From: Lujinxingia vulgaris
GTDB taxonomy: Bacteria; Myxococcota_A; Bradymonadia; Bradymonadales; Bradymonadaceae
DNA: 62,974 bases
Direction: 5' to 3'
NCBI RefSeq assembly: GCF_007997005.1
Contig: NZ_VOSL01000141.1
Coordinates: 1 to 62,974, forward strand
Shown here one piece after another: positions 1-7,595 of the stretch. Each line of letters starts with the position of its first letter. The first letter of the stretch is position 1. The position numbers and the translations under genes are program-made. A model generated the notes under the pieces. The model searched no databases, was not told the DNA's origin, and saw nothing but the letters and a program-made list of their open reading frames with translations.

Positions 1-1
1 C

Positions 2-2329
2 TGGCGGCGCGCGGCCTCCGAGATGGGGCTTGTGGAGGGGCGGCATGTTGAGGTGGTCACGCATCATCGCATGAGCCACGGCCGGGTGGGGGGAGGGTGG
101 TCGGTGGTGGTGGTCGATGAGGCGCATCGCTTTCGCCGGGTGAGCACGCGGCGAGGGGCGGCGTTGATGAGGTTGGCCGCGGAGGCGCCGGTGGTGCTGG
201 TGACGGCGACCCCGGTGTGCAACGGGCTTGAGGATCTGCGGGGGTTGCTCTCGTATTTTTTGAGCGACGCCAGCGCGCGCGGCTTGGTGGGGATGGGGCT
301 TGTGGAGGCGTTTGAGCGGGCGGTGGCGGGACGCTTTGACCTGACGGAGCTGCTGGAGGCGGTGGTGATCCGGCGTGGGAGTGCGGATTTTGGCCAGGTG
401 CGCCGGCCGAAGGTGCGCTTTGAGGTGGTGCGTTATGAGGCTGAGGACCAGGAGCGCTGGGTGTGGCGTCACCTGGAAGAAGAGCTGCGGGCGATGACGC
501 TGGCGGCCTTTGAGGGAGGTTGGCCGCGGGGGCTTTTTGTGGCCACGGGGCTGCGCCAGTGGGAGGGGGGCGCCGGGGCGCTGGGGGAGGCGTTGGAGCG
601 GCTGGCTCACTACTTTGAGCGTTGGCTGGAGGCGGCGCAGCGGGGGAGGTGGCTCGACGCCGGGGCGTTTCGGGAGGTCTTTGAGGGGGTGAGCCGCGCC
701 CAGGAGGTGATGGGGTTTTTGTACGGCGATCGGGAGGTCCGCATTGGGGCGTTGGCGAAGGCTAAGGAGGGTGTAGAGGCGGATCTTCGACGGGTGCGGG
801 GCCTGCTGGCGAGGTTGGCGGCGATGCGGGAGGAGGGGGGCGGGGTGGCCGGCGCGGTGGTGGGGCTTGTGCGGGAGGAGCCCCAGGCGCGGTGGCTTGT
901 GTTTACGGCCTACCAGGGCGCGGCGCGCGCGCTCTTTTTGGCGATCAGCCGGAGGCTGGGAGGTGGGGTGGGCGTGGGGCTGATGACCGGGGAAATGGCC
1001 CGGGCCACGGGGGTGGGGAGGCTTGATGCGGCGGAGCTCGTGGCGCGTTTTGCAGGGGAGGTGGCCCCGCGCGATCGGGTGGGGGTGCTGGTGGCGACGG
1101 ATTGTCTGGCCGAGGGGGTGAACTTGCAGCGCTGCAAACGGCTGGTGCTGGCGGATCTTCCCTATTCGCCGCTGAAGTTGGAGCAGCGGGTCGGGCGCGT
1201 GGTGCGGCCGGGGGTGTGTGCGGGAGAGGTTCGGGTGTATCTGCCCCGGCCGACGGTGTGGGCCGATACCCTGGGGATGCGTCGGCGGCTGGAGGCGAAG
1301 ATCGCCCGGGCGCAGGGGGTGGGGCTTGCGCCGGGCCTGGCCGCGGGGGTGTGGCAGGGGTTAGGGCAGGCGGATGAGGCCGGGGAGGGGACCTGGGAGG
1401 TGGAGGGGGCCGCGCCGCGTGTGGGGATCGGGGTGCTGGAGGCGATGACGCTCGAAGATCGGCTCCGCGAACAGCTGCGCGGGCAGGGGGATGTGTCGCC
1501 GCGCTTTGGGAAGGTGGGCTCCGGGGAGGTGGAGCGGGTGCTGGCGCGGGTGCGCATTGAGGCGGCGGTGGCGCGCGAGGTGTGGGTGAGCGCCGATGGC
1601 CTTAAGGCCCGGGTGGGGCGGCTCAGCGAGCGCCTGGGGGGGCTTGTGGCGTTGAGTCAGGAGGCGCTGGAGGTGCGGGTCTGGGCGCCGGGGGAGGAGC
1701 CCTGCTGGGAGGTGGTGCAGGCGTGGGCTCGGGGGCGTCGTGAGGAGCTTGAGGCCGCGCGGCTGGCGCCGGCGGTGGTGGAGCGGGGGTCAGCCCGGGT
1801 GCGGGTGTGGGAGCTTCTGGTGGAGGCCGCTCGGAGTGGGGCGTTGGGGGTGGGGCTCTCGGAGCTCGGTGCGTATCGCCAGCGGGTGCTCGGGGAGCAG
1901 CCCCCCGGGGTGTTGAGGCGCTGGGAGGGGATGCTGGCGCTGGGCGCTGGCGCCGGGGCTTTCTGGCAGGAGGCGCAGGCGCTGCCCGAGCGGCCGAGTG
2001 TGCCGGTGCGCGTGGAGGTGGTCGCCGCGCTGGGGTGGAGCGCGGCCGGGGAGGGCGCGGCGCTACGCGCTGCGGGTTTGTTCGAGGAGCTGCCAGTTGG
2101 TGTAGGCGAAGTAGCCGAGGATCAAGAAGATCAGGATGCCTCCCTGCAACGCGTAGAGCGCGATAGCGCCGGTGAGGATCAGCGTGCCGATCGCGACCTT
2201 CGCGGTGGTGGCCAGGGCCTGCCGCTGGGGTTTGGAGCGGCGCAGGAAGTGAAAGAGGGCCTGGCCGCCGTCCATCGGGAAGATGGGCAGGAGGTTAAAG
2301 ACGAGCCAGAAGGTGTTGACGATGGCTGA
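2..2329 (+). CDS. SNF2-like superfamily 2 helicase, C-terminal part (5' end outside window)
   Basis: The frame is open from the first bases, so the gene begins upstream and the Walker A motif is not in view. Visible helicase motifs in order: motif II VVVDEAHRF near residue 35, motif III VLVTATP near 65, a long helical insertion, motif IV (WLVFTAY) near 300, motif V (LVATDCLAEGVNLQ) near 360 and motif VI (LEQRVGRVVRPG) near 395. This is the order of SNF2/RapA-type ATPases that remodel DNA-protein or RNA polymerase complexes; the exact role is unknown. After about residue 480 there is only a helical C-terminal region. The last ~90 codons are antisense to the M50 protease gene and read as low-complexity, so the true stop may lie near 2063-2105. 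A one-base shift would give a TAG at 2103-2105. GGG and GTG codons are unusually dense. Confidence 0.8.
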   Translation, partial: WRRAASEMGLVEGRHVEVVTHHRMSHGRVGGGWSVVVVDEAHRFRRVSTRRGAALMRLAAEAPVVLVTATPVCNGLEDLRGLLSYFLSDASARGLVGMGLVEAFERAVAGRFDLTELLEAVVIRRGSADFGQVRRPKVRFEVVRYEAEDQERWVWRHLEEELRAMTLAAFEGGWPRGLFVATGLRQWEGGAGALGEALERLAHYFERWLEAAQRGRWLDAGAFREVFEGVSRAQEVMGFLYGDREVRIGALAKAKEGVEADLRRVRGLLARLAAMREEGGGVAGAVVGLVREEPQARWLVFTAYQGAARALFLAISRRLGGGVGVGLMTGEMARATGVGRLDAAELVARFAGEVAPRDRVGVLVATDCLAEGVNLQRCKRLVLADLPYSPLKLEQRVGRVVRPGVCAGEVRVYLPRPTVWADTLGMRRRLEAKIARAQGVGLAPGLAAGVWQGLGQADEAGEGTWEVEGAAPRVGIGVLEAMTLEDRLREQLRGQGDVSPRFGKVGSGEVERVLARVRIEAAVAREVWVSADGLKARVGRLSERLGGLVALSQEALEVRVWAPGEEPCWEVVQAWARGRREELEAARLAPAVVERGSARVRVWELLVEAARSGALGVGLSELGAYRQRVLGEQPPGVLRRWEGMLALGAGAGAFWQEAQALPERPSVPVRVEVVAALGWSAAGEGAALRAAGLFEELPVGVGEVAEDQEDQDASLQRVERDSAGEDQRADRDLRGGGQGLPLGFGAAQEVKEGLAAVHREDGQEVKDEPEGVDDG

Positions 2330-2761
2330 GAGCCGCAACAGGTGGCGCAAGAGCGGCCAGGCGTCGGCGGGCGTCAGAGCGTTGAGCGCCATCAGGCCTG
2401 CAAAGGAGACGAGCGCGATGACAAGGGTTGCCGCCGGCCCGGCCAGGGCGATGAAGATGCCCTGGTTGGGGGTGGGGTTGGCGCGGTGGTTGATGGCGAC
2501 CCCGCCCATGCCCTGGAGCACGATGGTGGAGTTGCCAAAGCCGCTCTTTTTGAACGCGGCGGCGTGGCCCAGCTCGTGGAGGAGCACCCCGAAGAAGAGG
2601 ATCGGCGCCCACATCAGCTGGTAGGGAAGCTGCTGCGCGGATTGAAGCCCGGAGAAGACGAAGAAGGCGACCAGGGCCAGAAACCAGACCTCCATGAAGA
2701 TGGTGTGGCCGGCGAAGGTCGCGAGTTTCCAGCGGGGGCCCGAAGATTGACGGATACGCAT
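2063..2761 (-). CDS. M50-family (site-2-protease-like) membrane metalloprotease
   Basis: About 232 residues. The zinc-binding motif HELGHA and the second metal-ligand region NLLPIFPMDGG are both present and correctly spaced, which defines the M50 intramembrane protease family. Several hydrophobic segments surround them. Members cleave membrane-anchored regulators or precursors within the bilayer; the substrate here is unknown. I chose the ATG at 2761 (MRIRQSS) rather than an in-frame start at 2788, because the extra residues are proline-rich and not membrane-like. The gene converges with the helicase gene and overlaps its annotated 3' end by 267 bp. The M50 side is the convincing coding strand there: its C-terminus keeps a normal membrane-helix pattern. 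Confidence 0.88.
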   Translation of the reverse strand: MRIRQSSGPRWKLATFAGHTIFMEVWFLALVAFFVFSGLQSAQQLPYQLMWAPILFFGVLLHELGHAAAFKKSGFGNSTIVLQGMGGVAINHRANPTPNQGIFIALAGPAATLVIALVSFAGLMALNALTPADAWPLLRHLLRLSAIVNTFWLVFNLLPIFPMDGGQALFHFLRRSKPQRQALATTAKVAIGTLILTGAIALYALQGGILIFLILGYFAYTNWQLLEQTRSA

Positions 2762-2949
2762 CGGAGAAGGCCTGGGACAGAGAAGCAAAGGAGGAAGCGT
2801 ACAAAAGAAGCAGCAGAGGTCGAGGAGTAAAACTAGCGTCCTGGCGAGGATAATCCACCGCCGGGCTCAGGTAGAGCAGAGCGCCCCGGGGTGTAAAGGG
2901 CGTTCGGCTCCAGGCAGACGTTCAACGCAGGGCTGATCGAGGAGGGGTT

Positions 2950-3873
2950 ATGATGGACGGGATGGGCAGGTTTGAGGCGTTGTTGAGCAGCGGCAGCCGC
3001 GGGGAGTGCGCGGCGATGGGTGCGCCGGTGTGCGAGACGGTGGGAGCGCTGGCGAGCTATATGCGTGCCGAGGGGAGGTTGCGCACGCGGGCGGCCTGGG
3101 AGCTCGATGAGGCCGAAGCGATGCGGCTGGCGCAGGTAAGCGGGGTGGTGCCCGAGGGGGGCTGGGTGCGATTTGTGGGGTTATGCGCCGGGGCCGGGGT
3201 GCTGGTGGCCCGGGGAGGCGGGTTTGAGGCGGGGCCGAAGTTGAAGAAGGCCTGCGCGTGGTCAACGCCGGAGCTGGAGCAGCGCCTGGTGGAGGGGTTT
3301 ACGCGCTGGCTGGTGCCGCCGGCGACGGCGGCCAGCTGGTTTGTGGCCCTGGGGGTGCACCCGCTCTGGGGGCTCAAGCTCGCCAGGCAGGTGCATCGGG
3401 AGGGGGCGTTGCTGGGCCTGGATCCGGGCCGGGAGGTACGCGATGACGCGATCCTGGGAGCGCGGCGGCTCGAGGGGGTGCGCCGGCATGTGTTTGTGAG
3501 TCTGGCGGTGGTCGTCGGCGTGCTGCGCCGGCTCACTGGCGAGCGGATCTATGAGGTGGGGGCGCTGACACGGCTTGTGGAGGAGGCGATGCGCTTTGCC
3601 CGGGTGGTGGCCTACGACGATGATGACGAAGATGCCGGTCAACTGCAGGTGGTGGTCGAGGAGGTCTGCTGGCGCGCGGCGCAGCACGCGGTGTGGGCGT
3701 TGATGGATGAGGTGCTGGTGCCGGCCGGGGTGGTGCGCTGGGATATCGGGCGCGGCATCGCGGTGAGGGCGCGGGCGCTGGAGCGGGTGCGGGTCGGGGC
3801 GCTGGGGGTGGGGGCGCAGGATACCTGGGTGCGGCTCTTCCTAAGTGGTAGCGGGGGGCGTAAAGTTGCTTAA
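2950..3873 (+). CDS. Hypothetical protein, 307 aa
   Basis: A strong purine-rich ribosome site (GAGGAGGGG) lies just upstream of ATG ATG at 2950. The protein looks soluble and mainly helical, with no signal peptide. An acidic patch (DDDDED) sits near residue 225. A hydrophobic stretch (VFVSLAVVVGVL) near 180 is too short and too isolated to be a confident membrane segment. I recognise no family. It lies 43 bp upstream of a stand-alone receiver protein in the same direction, so the two may be co-transcribed and functionally linked; that is inference from position only. Confidence 0.7.
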   Translation: MMDGMGRFEALLSSGSRGECAAMGAPVCETVGALASYMRAEGRLRTRAAWELDEAEAMRLAQVSGVVPEGGWVRFVGLCAGAGVLVARGGGFEAGPKLKKACAWSTPELEQRLVEGFTRWLVPPATAASWFVALGVHPLWGLKLARQVHREGALLGLDPGREVRDDAILGARRLEGVRRHVFVSLAVVVGVLRRLTGERIYEVGALTRLVEEAMRFARVVAYDDDDEDAGQLQVVVEEVCWRAAQHAVWALMDEVLVPAGVVRWDIGRGIAVRARALERVRVGALGVGAQDTWVRLFLSGSGGRKVA

Positions 3874-3916
3874 GTTGAGGAGAGCGGGTGGAGGCGTGGT
3901 CCCGAAGGGAGAGGCG

Positions 3917-4333
3917 ATGATCACATCAAAGAAGGTAGCGGTGCTCGACGATGAGCCGCTGATCGGGGACATCGTCTCGCGGGCGCTCAAGCGGCAGTGG
4001 GAGGTGCGCATCTTCGAGCGGCCTTCCGAGGCGCTGGCGGCGTTGGAGGAGGGGGAGCGCTACGCGGTGTTTCTCTGCGACATGATGATGCCCGAGCGCA
4101 GCGGGATGGAGGTCTATCAGGAGATCCGTCGTCGCTGGCCGGAGCAGGCCGAGCGGGTGGTGATCATGAGCGGGATCAGCCAGCGAGATCGGGCCGGTGA
4201 GCTCGTGAAGGACGCCGGGATGCGCCTTGTTCAAAAGCCCTTTGATTTAAAAGGGTTGAGGCAGGTTGTTGGCGAGGTCGCCCGAGGCGAAACGACGGTC
4301 GAGGAGGGGGAGCGGGGAGGGATGCGAGGCTGA
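3917..4333 (+). CDS. Single-domain response regulator (receiver only)
   Basis: A 138-residue CheY-like receiver domain with no output domain. The acidic pocket (LDDEP), the phospho-acceptor aspartate in FLCDMMMPERSG, the switch residue in VVIMSG and the conserved lysine in VQKPF are all present, so it should be phosphorylatable. The ATG at 3917 has GGGAGAGG immediately upstream; an in-frame start at 3845 would add an unconserved tail and overlap the previous gene. A short glutamate/glycine-rich C-terminal tail follows the domain. No histidine kinase lies nearby, so the partner kinase is elsewhere. Single-domain receivers usually act by protein-protein contact or as phosphorelay intermediates. 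Confidence 0.9.
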   Translation: MITSKKVAVLDDEPLIGDIVSRALKRQWEVRIFERPSEALAALEEGERYAVFLCDMMMPERSGMEVYQEIRRRWPEQAERVVIMSGISQRDRAGELVKDAGMRLVQKPFDLKGLRQVVGEVARGETTVEEGERGGMRG

Positions 4334-4361
4334 CCTCGTCCCCCTCCCGCTGCTCGCCGGC

Positions 4362-5609
4362 TCAGAGGGGCTCGACCATGCGGTCGGTCTTCTTCTCGAC
4401 GGCTTTTTCGTGAAGCAGGCGCAGGGCGGCGCGGGCCAGGATGGAGGCGCCGGCGTTGATCGCGCGCTCATCGATGTTGAAGTGGGGGGAGTGCAGGAAG
4501 TTTCGGGGAGCCTGCGCCCCGGTGCCCAGCCGGAACATCGCGCCGGGGATGCGCTCGCAGTACACCGAGAAGTCTTCACCTCCCATCGAGGGCAGGGGGA
4601 TGCGCTGGACGCCGTCTTCGCCCAAAAGGTCGGTGGCGACCTCGGCGATCACCGAGGTGATGTAGGCGTCGTTATGAATGGCCGGGGCGCCGCGGGTGAG
4701 CTTGAGCTCGTAGGAGGCGCCGTGGGCCAGGCAGATGCCGCCGATGGTGCGTCGTAAGAGGTCGTCGAGTTGATCGCGGTGCTCCGGGGAGATGGTGCGG
4801 ATGGAGCCGGAGAGCGACGCGGTCTCGGGGATGACGTTGGCGGCGATGCCGGCCTGGAAGGTGCCCAGCGTGATCACCGCCGGGATGCGGGCGTCGAAGT
4901 TATGGGCGGGCAGCTGGTAGAGGGCGTTGGCGACCTGGGTGGCGATGAAGATGGGGTCGATGCACTGGTGGGGGCGAGCGCCGTGGCCGCCTTTGCCTTC
5001 GATATGGATCTCGAAAAGATCGAAGGAGGCGGTGAAGGGCCCCGGGCGCACGCCGATCTCTCCGATGGGGCGCTCCGGATCGCAGTGCAGGCCGAGGATG
5101 GCGTCGACATGATCGATCGCCCCGAAGTCGACCATCTCGGTGGCGCCGCCGGGCACGGTCTCTTCGGCGTGCTGGAAGATCAGGCGCAGGCGGCCGGGCA
5201 GCTGCTCTTTGAGCTCCAGGAGGCTGAGGCCGCTGCCAAAGACGGTGGCCATGTGCACGTCGTGGCCGCAGGCGTGCATCACCCCGGGGGTCTGGGACCG
5301 GTAGGGGATGTCGTTGAGCTCCTCGATGGGCAACGCGTCGATGTCGGAGCGGATGGCGACGGTGGGGTGAATCGCCGGATCAAACCCCTCGGGGGTCAGG
5401 TCGGCGTAGAAGCCGGTGCCTTCGGGGCGCACAAAGGTCTCAAAGCCAAGTTCTTGGACGCGCTCGACCATGTGCGCGGTGGTCTCGAACTCCTGCTGGC
5501 TGAGCTCAGGGTGCGTGTGCAGGTAGCGGCGCAGCTCGATGAGGCGATCGGTGTTGGCGCGCAGCGTGTGGGTGAGACGGTCGAGGAGGTCGGGGAAGGG
5601 GGCGTTCAT
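4362..5609 (-). CDS. M20D-family amidohydrolase (hippurate / N-acyl-amino-acid hydrolase type)
   Basis: About 415 residues, the normal size for the family. M20D hallmarks are visible: RRYLHTHPELS near the N-terminus, AIRSDIDALPI, the metal-ligand cysteine/histidine motif MHACGHDVHMA, the catalytic glutamates in FQHAEETVPGG, the lid-domain motif GKGGHGARPH, and the C-terminal metal ligand in SMGGEDFSVY. Such enzymes remove acyl groups from N-acyl amino acids or related amides in the cytoplasm. The start at 5609 (MNAPFPD) is preferred over an upstream in-frame codon at 5681 that begins inside the intergenic repeat region. Convergent with the receiver gene, 28 bp apart. Substrate not predictable. 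Confidence 0.92.
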   Translation of the reverse strand: MNAPFPDLLDRLTHTLRANTDRLIELRRYLHTHPELSQQEFETTAHMVERVQELGFETFVRPEGTGFYADLTPEGFDPAIHPTVAIRSDIDALPIEELNDIPYRSQTPGVMHACGHDVHMATVFGSGLSLLELKEQLPGRLRLIFQHAEETVPGGATEMVDFGAIDHVDAILGLHCDPERPIGEIGVRPGPFTASFDLFEIHIEGKGGHGARPHQCIDPIFIATQVANALYQLPAHNFDARIPAVITLGTFQAGIAANVIPETASLSGSIRTISPEHRDQLDDLLRRTIGGICLAHGASYELKLTRGAPAIHNDAYITSVIAEVATDLLGEDGVQRIPLPSMGGEDFSVYCERIPGAMFRLGTGAQAPRNFLHSPHFNIDERAINAGASILARAALRLLHEKAVEKKTDRMVEPL

Positions 5610-5694
5610 GGGAAGTCCGGTGCTGCGTGGGGAGGGGAGGCGCGGGGGGAAGAGCCGTGGAGTTTTTACGCCATGGCCCAACGTGTGTTCAACT

Positions 5695-5801
5695 GCCGAT
5701 CGCCCCAGGACGACGCTGGCTGTGTCGTCAGGGATTCGCAGTAGCGCTGCTACAGCTTCATCCCTGCCTCCTTGCCAGGCGCCGCCCTGGATGCGCTCGG
5801 G
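5695..5801 (+). repeat. Palindromic element copy A (full length)
   Basis: About 107 bp beginning GCCGATCGCCCCAGG and ending CCCTGGATGCGCTCGG. Its arms fold back: CCAGGACGACGCTGGC on the left pairs with GCCAGGCGCCGCCCTGG on the right. A second stem CAGGGAT/ATCCCTG lies inside, and the tip is GTAGC-GCT-GCTAC. It lies upstream of the M20D gene. It is one of about ten copies in the window, all in this orientation. Confidence 0.9.
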
Positions 5802-5802
5802 T

Positions 5803-5862
5803 GCCGATCGCCCCAGGACGACGCTGGCGATGTCGTCAGGCGCCGCCCTGGATGCGCTCGGG
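5803..5862 (+). repeat. Palindromic element copy B (core deleted)
   Basis: Directly follows copy A. It has the same left arm (GCCGATCGCCCCAGG, CGACGCTGGC) and the same right arm (CGCCGCCCTGGATGCGCTCGG), but the inner stem and the GTAGC-GCT-GCTAC tip are missing. It is about 60 bp instead of 107. The precise loss of the hairpin centre suggests deletion across the inverted arms. Confidence 0.85.
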
Positions 5863-5899
5863 TTCGGCGGTTCATGGCGTTTGTGTTGGGTTTTCTGAT

Positions 5900-6826
5900 C
5901 TAAAAATCTTCGAGGATGCGGGCGTTTTCGGGGGGCAGGATAGCGGAGAGGGGGGCGTCGGGCACAAAGCGAAGCTCGGTGACCTCGGTGTTGGTGATGG
6001 GGTCGCCAGGTTGACCGTCTTCAAAGAGGTGGGTCTTGTGGGTGGTGGCCAGGGTGATGCCCTCGATGGTGTTTTGGTCCCCGTAGGTCATGAATCGCTC
6101 CGGGGAGTGGCCGCCTTCGGGGAAGAAGCCCGGGTAGGAGACGATGTAGCGGATGGCGTGCACCTGGAAGGACTCGGGGTGGATGTAGAGCACGTAGAAG
6201 TCGTCGGGGGCGTCGCCGGTGCCCGGCTCGTAGGTGGCGCGGATGAGGTGGTAATTCTGGTCATGAAAGGTGGCGTCGTCTTCCAAGGTGAGGATGACGC
6301 CGGGGTCGGCGAGTACGAAGGGGAGCGCGACGAAGTAGTAGGGGGTCAGCGCCCAGAAGCGGGCGTTGAAGGGCGTCTCGGCGTCTTCGGGGGCGATCCA
6401 GGCGTTTTCGCCGTCCCAGCCAAAGGCGATCTCGGGAGATTCGACGAGGGTGTGGGACGCGCGCGACGACCAGGTATCCACGAGCTGCCGGGTATCGCGC
6501 GGCTCGCCGTCCAGCGGGCGGTAGTTAAAGCGGAAGTGCAGCGGGCCCTTGTTGAAGAAGTTCTCGAGGCCGCCGTGGGCGTCAATGGATTTTTGGAGGA
6601 GCTGGCCGGCCTCGGACTCGGCCAGGCGCTCGTGGGCTTCGGCGACGCGGGACTCCACCCAGTGGGGATCGGGGGCGGCCTGCTCTTCTTCAGGAGGTGC
6701 CGGATCGGCGGGGGGTTCGGGAGTGGCCTCTTCGGCGGTTTCGGTGCGCTCGGGAGTCGGGGCATCGCAGGCGAGGGTGGACAGGGCAATGATGGTGATC
6801 AGGTTGAAGCGTATGACGCGGTGCAT
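5900..6826 (-). CDS. Predicted lipoprotein, 308 aa, LolA-like / DUF6503-like
   Basis: Starting at 6826 the protein begins with a lipoprotein signal peptide (hydrophobic stretch then LSTLAC), so it should be a lipid-anchored envelope protein. A proline/glutamate-rich linker follows (about residues 20-55). The globular part begins SIDAHGGLENF, a motif seen in bacterial proteins that look like outer-membrane lipoprotein sorting proteins (LolA/DUF6503 fold), and has many beta-strand-like segments ending FVPDAPLSAILPPE. The family assignment is by resemblance only. It stands alone between the repeat copies A/B and the divergent GNAT gene. Confidence 0.78.
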   Translation of the reverse strand: MHRVIRFNLITIIALSTLACDAPTPERTETAEEATPEPPADPAPPEEEQAAPDPHWVESRVAEAHERLAESEAGQLLQKSIDAHGGLENFFNKGPLHFRFNYRPLDGEPRDTRQLVDTWSSRASHTLVESPEIAFGWDGENAWIAPEDAETPFNARFWALTPYYFVALPFVLADPGVILTLEDDATFHDQNYHLIRATYEPGTGDAPDDFYVLYIHPESFQVHAIRYIVSYPGFFPEGGHSPERFMTYGDQNTIEGITLATTHKTHLFEDGQPGDPITNTEVTELRFVPDAPLSAILPPENARILEDF

Positions 6827-6927
6827 AAAGGACTCCGTGGCGGGTGGTGGCGGGCGCGCGGAGAGCATAGCGACTCGGTGGCAAAGTCAACTTCTACGCT
6901 CTGCGGGGGCCGGTCGGGGAGGCGGGG

Positions 6928-6956
6928 TTGAAATGGGTAGGTCGATGACCTACATA
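6928..6956 (+). promoter_or_regulatory. Candidate promoter with overlapping palindromic operator
   Basis: TTGAAA at 6928-6933 resembles a -35 box; 17 bp later TACATA at 6951-6956 is a weak -10. The spacer and -10 are occupied by an inverted repeat, GTAGGTC-GAT-GACCTAC (6937-6953), perfectly placed for a dimeric repressor. It drives the GNAT gene starting at 6998. Confidence 0.45.
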
Positions 6957-6997
6957 GTGTCATGTGTTCAGTGAATCTTAAGCAAGGAGCAACACAG

Positions 6998-7564
6998 ATG
7001 GTGAAAATTACGTACCTTTCGGATCACCTCGGGGTGGAAGAACCTGCGCCGGAAGAGCTCAGCGCTCAGGAGCTCTCGGAGATGAAGAAGGTCGCGCGCT
7101 GGCATCAGGAAGAGTGGGCGCATTTGAGCCCCGATAAGACGGTGGGCACCCGCGTCGAAGAGCTGCGCGAGAGCGCGGTCAAAGAGGGGCTCCCGCTGAC
7201 CCTGGTGGCCGTGGAGGACGAAGCCATTGTGGGTACGATCAGCCTCGCTGAAGAGGATCTGTCGACCCATCCGGAGTTTTCACCCTGGCTCTCGACGGTC
7301 TACGTGGACGAATCCCAGCGGGGGCAGGGCATTGGCAGCCGATTGGTGCAGCGGGTCGAAGAGGTCGCCGCCAGTCAGGGGGTCGAAGAGCTCTACCTTT
7401 ACACCCCGGACCAGGCGCCCCTCTACGCTCGCCTGGGCTGGGAGGTGGTCGCGGTGGAGACGTACCGCGGCGAGGAGGTCACGGTGATGCGCCGCGACCT
7501 GGTGGAGATTGTGGAAGAAGGGGGGCGCGGCTGGTTGGACGTCGAGCAGCCCGCAGCGCAGTGA
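6998..7564 (+). CDS. GNAT-family N-acetyltransferase
   Basis: 188 residues from the ATG at 6998, which has AAGGAG about 9 bp upstream; an in-frame ATG at 6962 lacks one. The acetyl-CoA-binding motif A appears as STVYVDESQRGQGIGSRLV (Q/RxxGxG/A) near residue 105, followed by the typical beta-alpha region ELYLYTPDQAPLYARLGW. It should transfer an acetyl group from acetyl-CoA to an unidentified amine. The N-terminal ~50 residues are rich in glutamate. A palindrome overlaps its candidate promoter, hinting at repression by a dedicated regulator. Convergent with the CapA-like gene. Confidence 0.9.
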   Translation: MVKITYLSDHLGVEEPAPEELSAQELSEMKKVARWHQEEWAHLSPDKTVGTRVEELRESAVKEGLPLTLVAVEDEAIVGTISLAEEDLSTHPEFSPWLSTVYVDESQRGQGIGSRLVQRVEEVAASQGVEELYLYTPDQAPLYARLGWEVVAVETYRGEEVTVMRRDLVEIVEEGGRGWLDVEQPAAQ

Positions 7565-7595
7565 GCATGCGTCGTCGTGAGCGACACGCTCGGGC

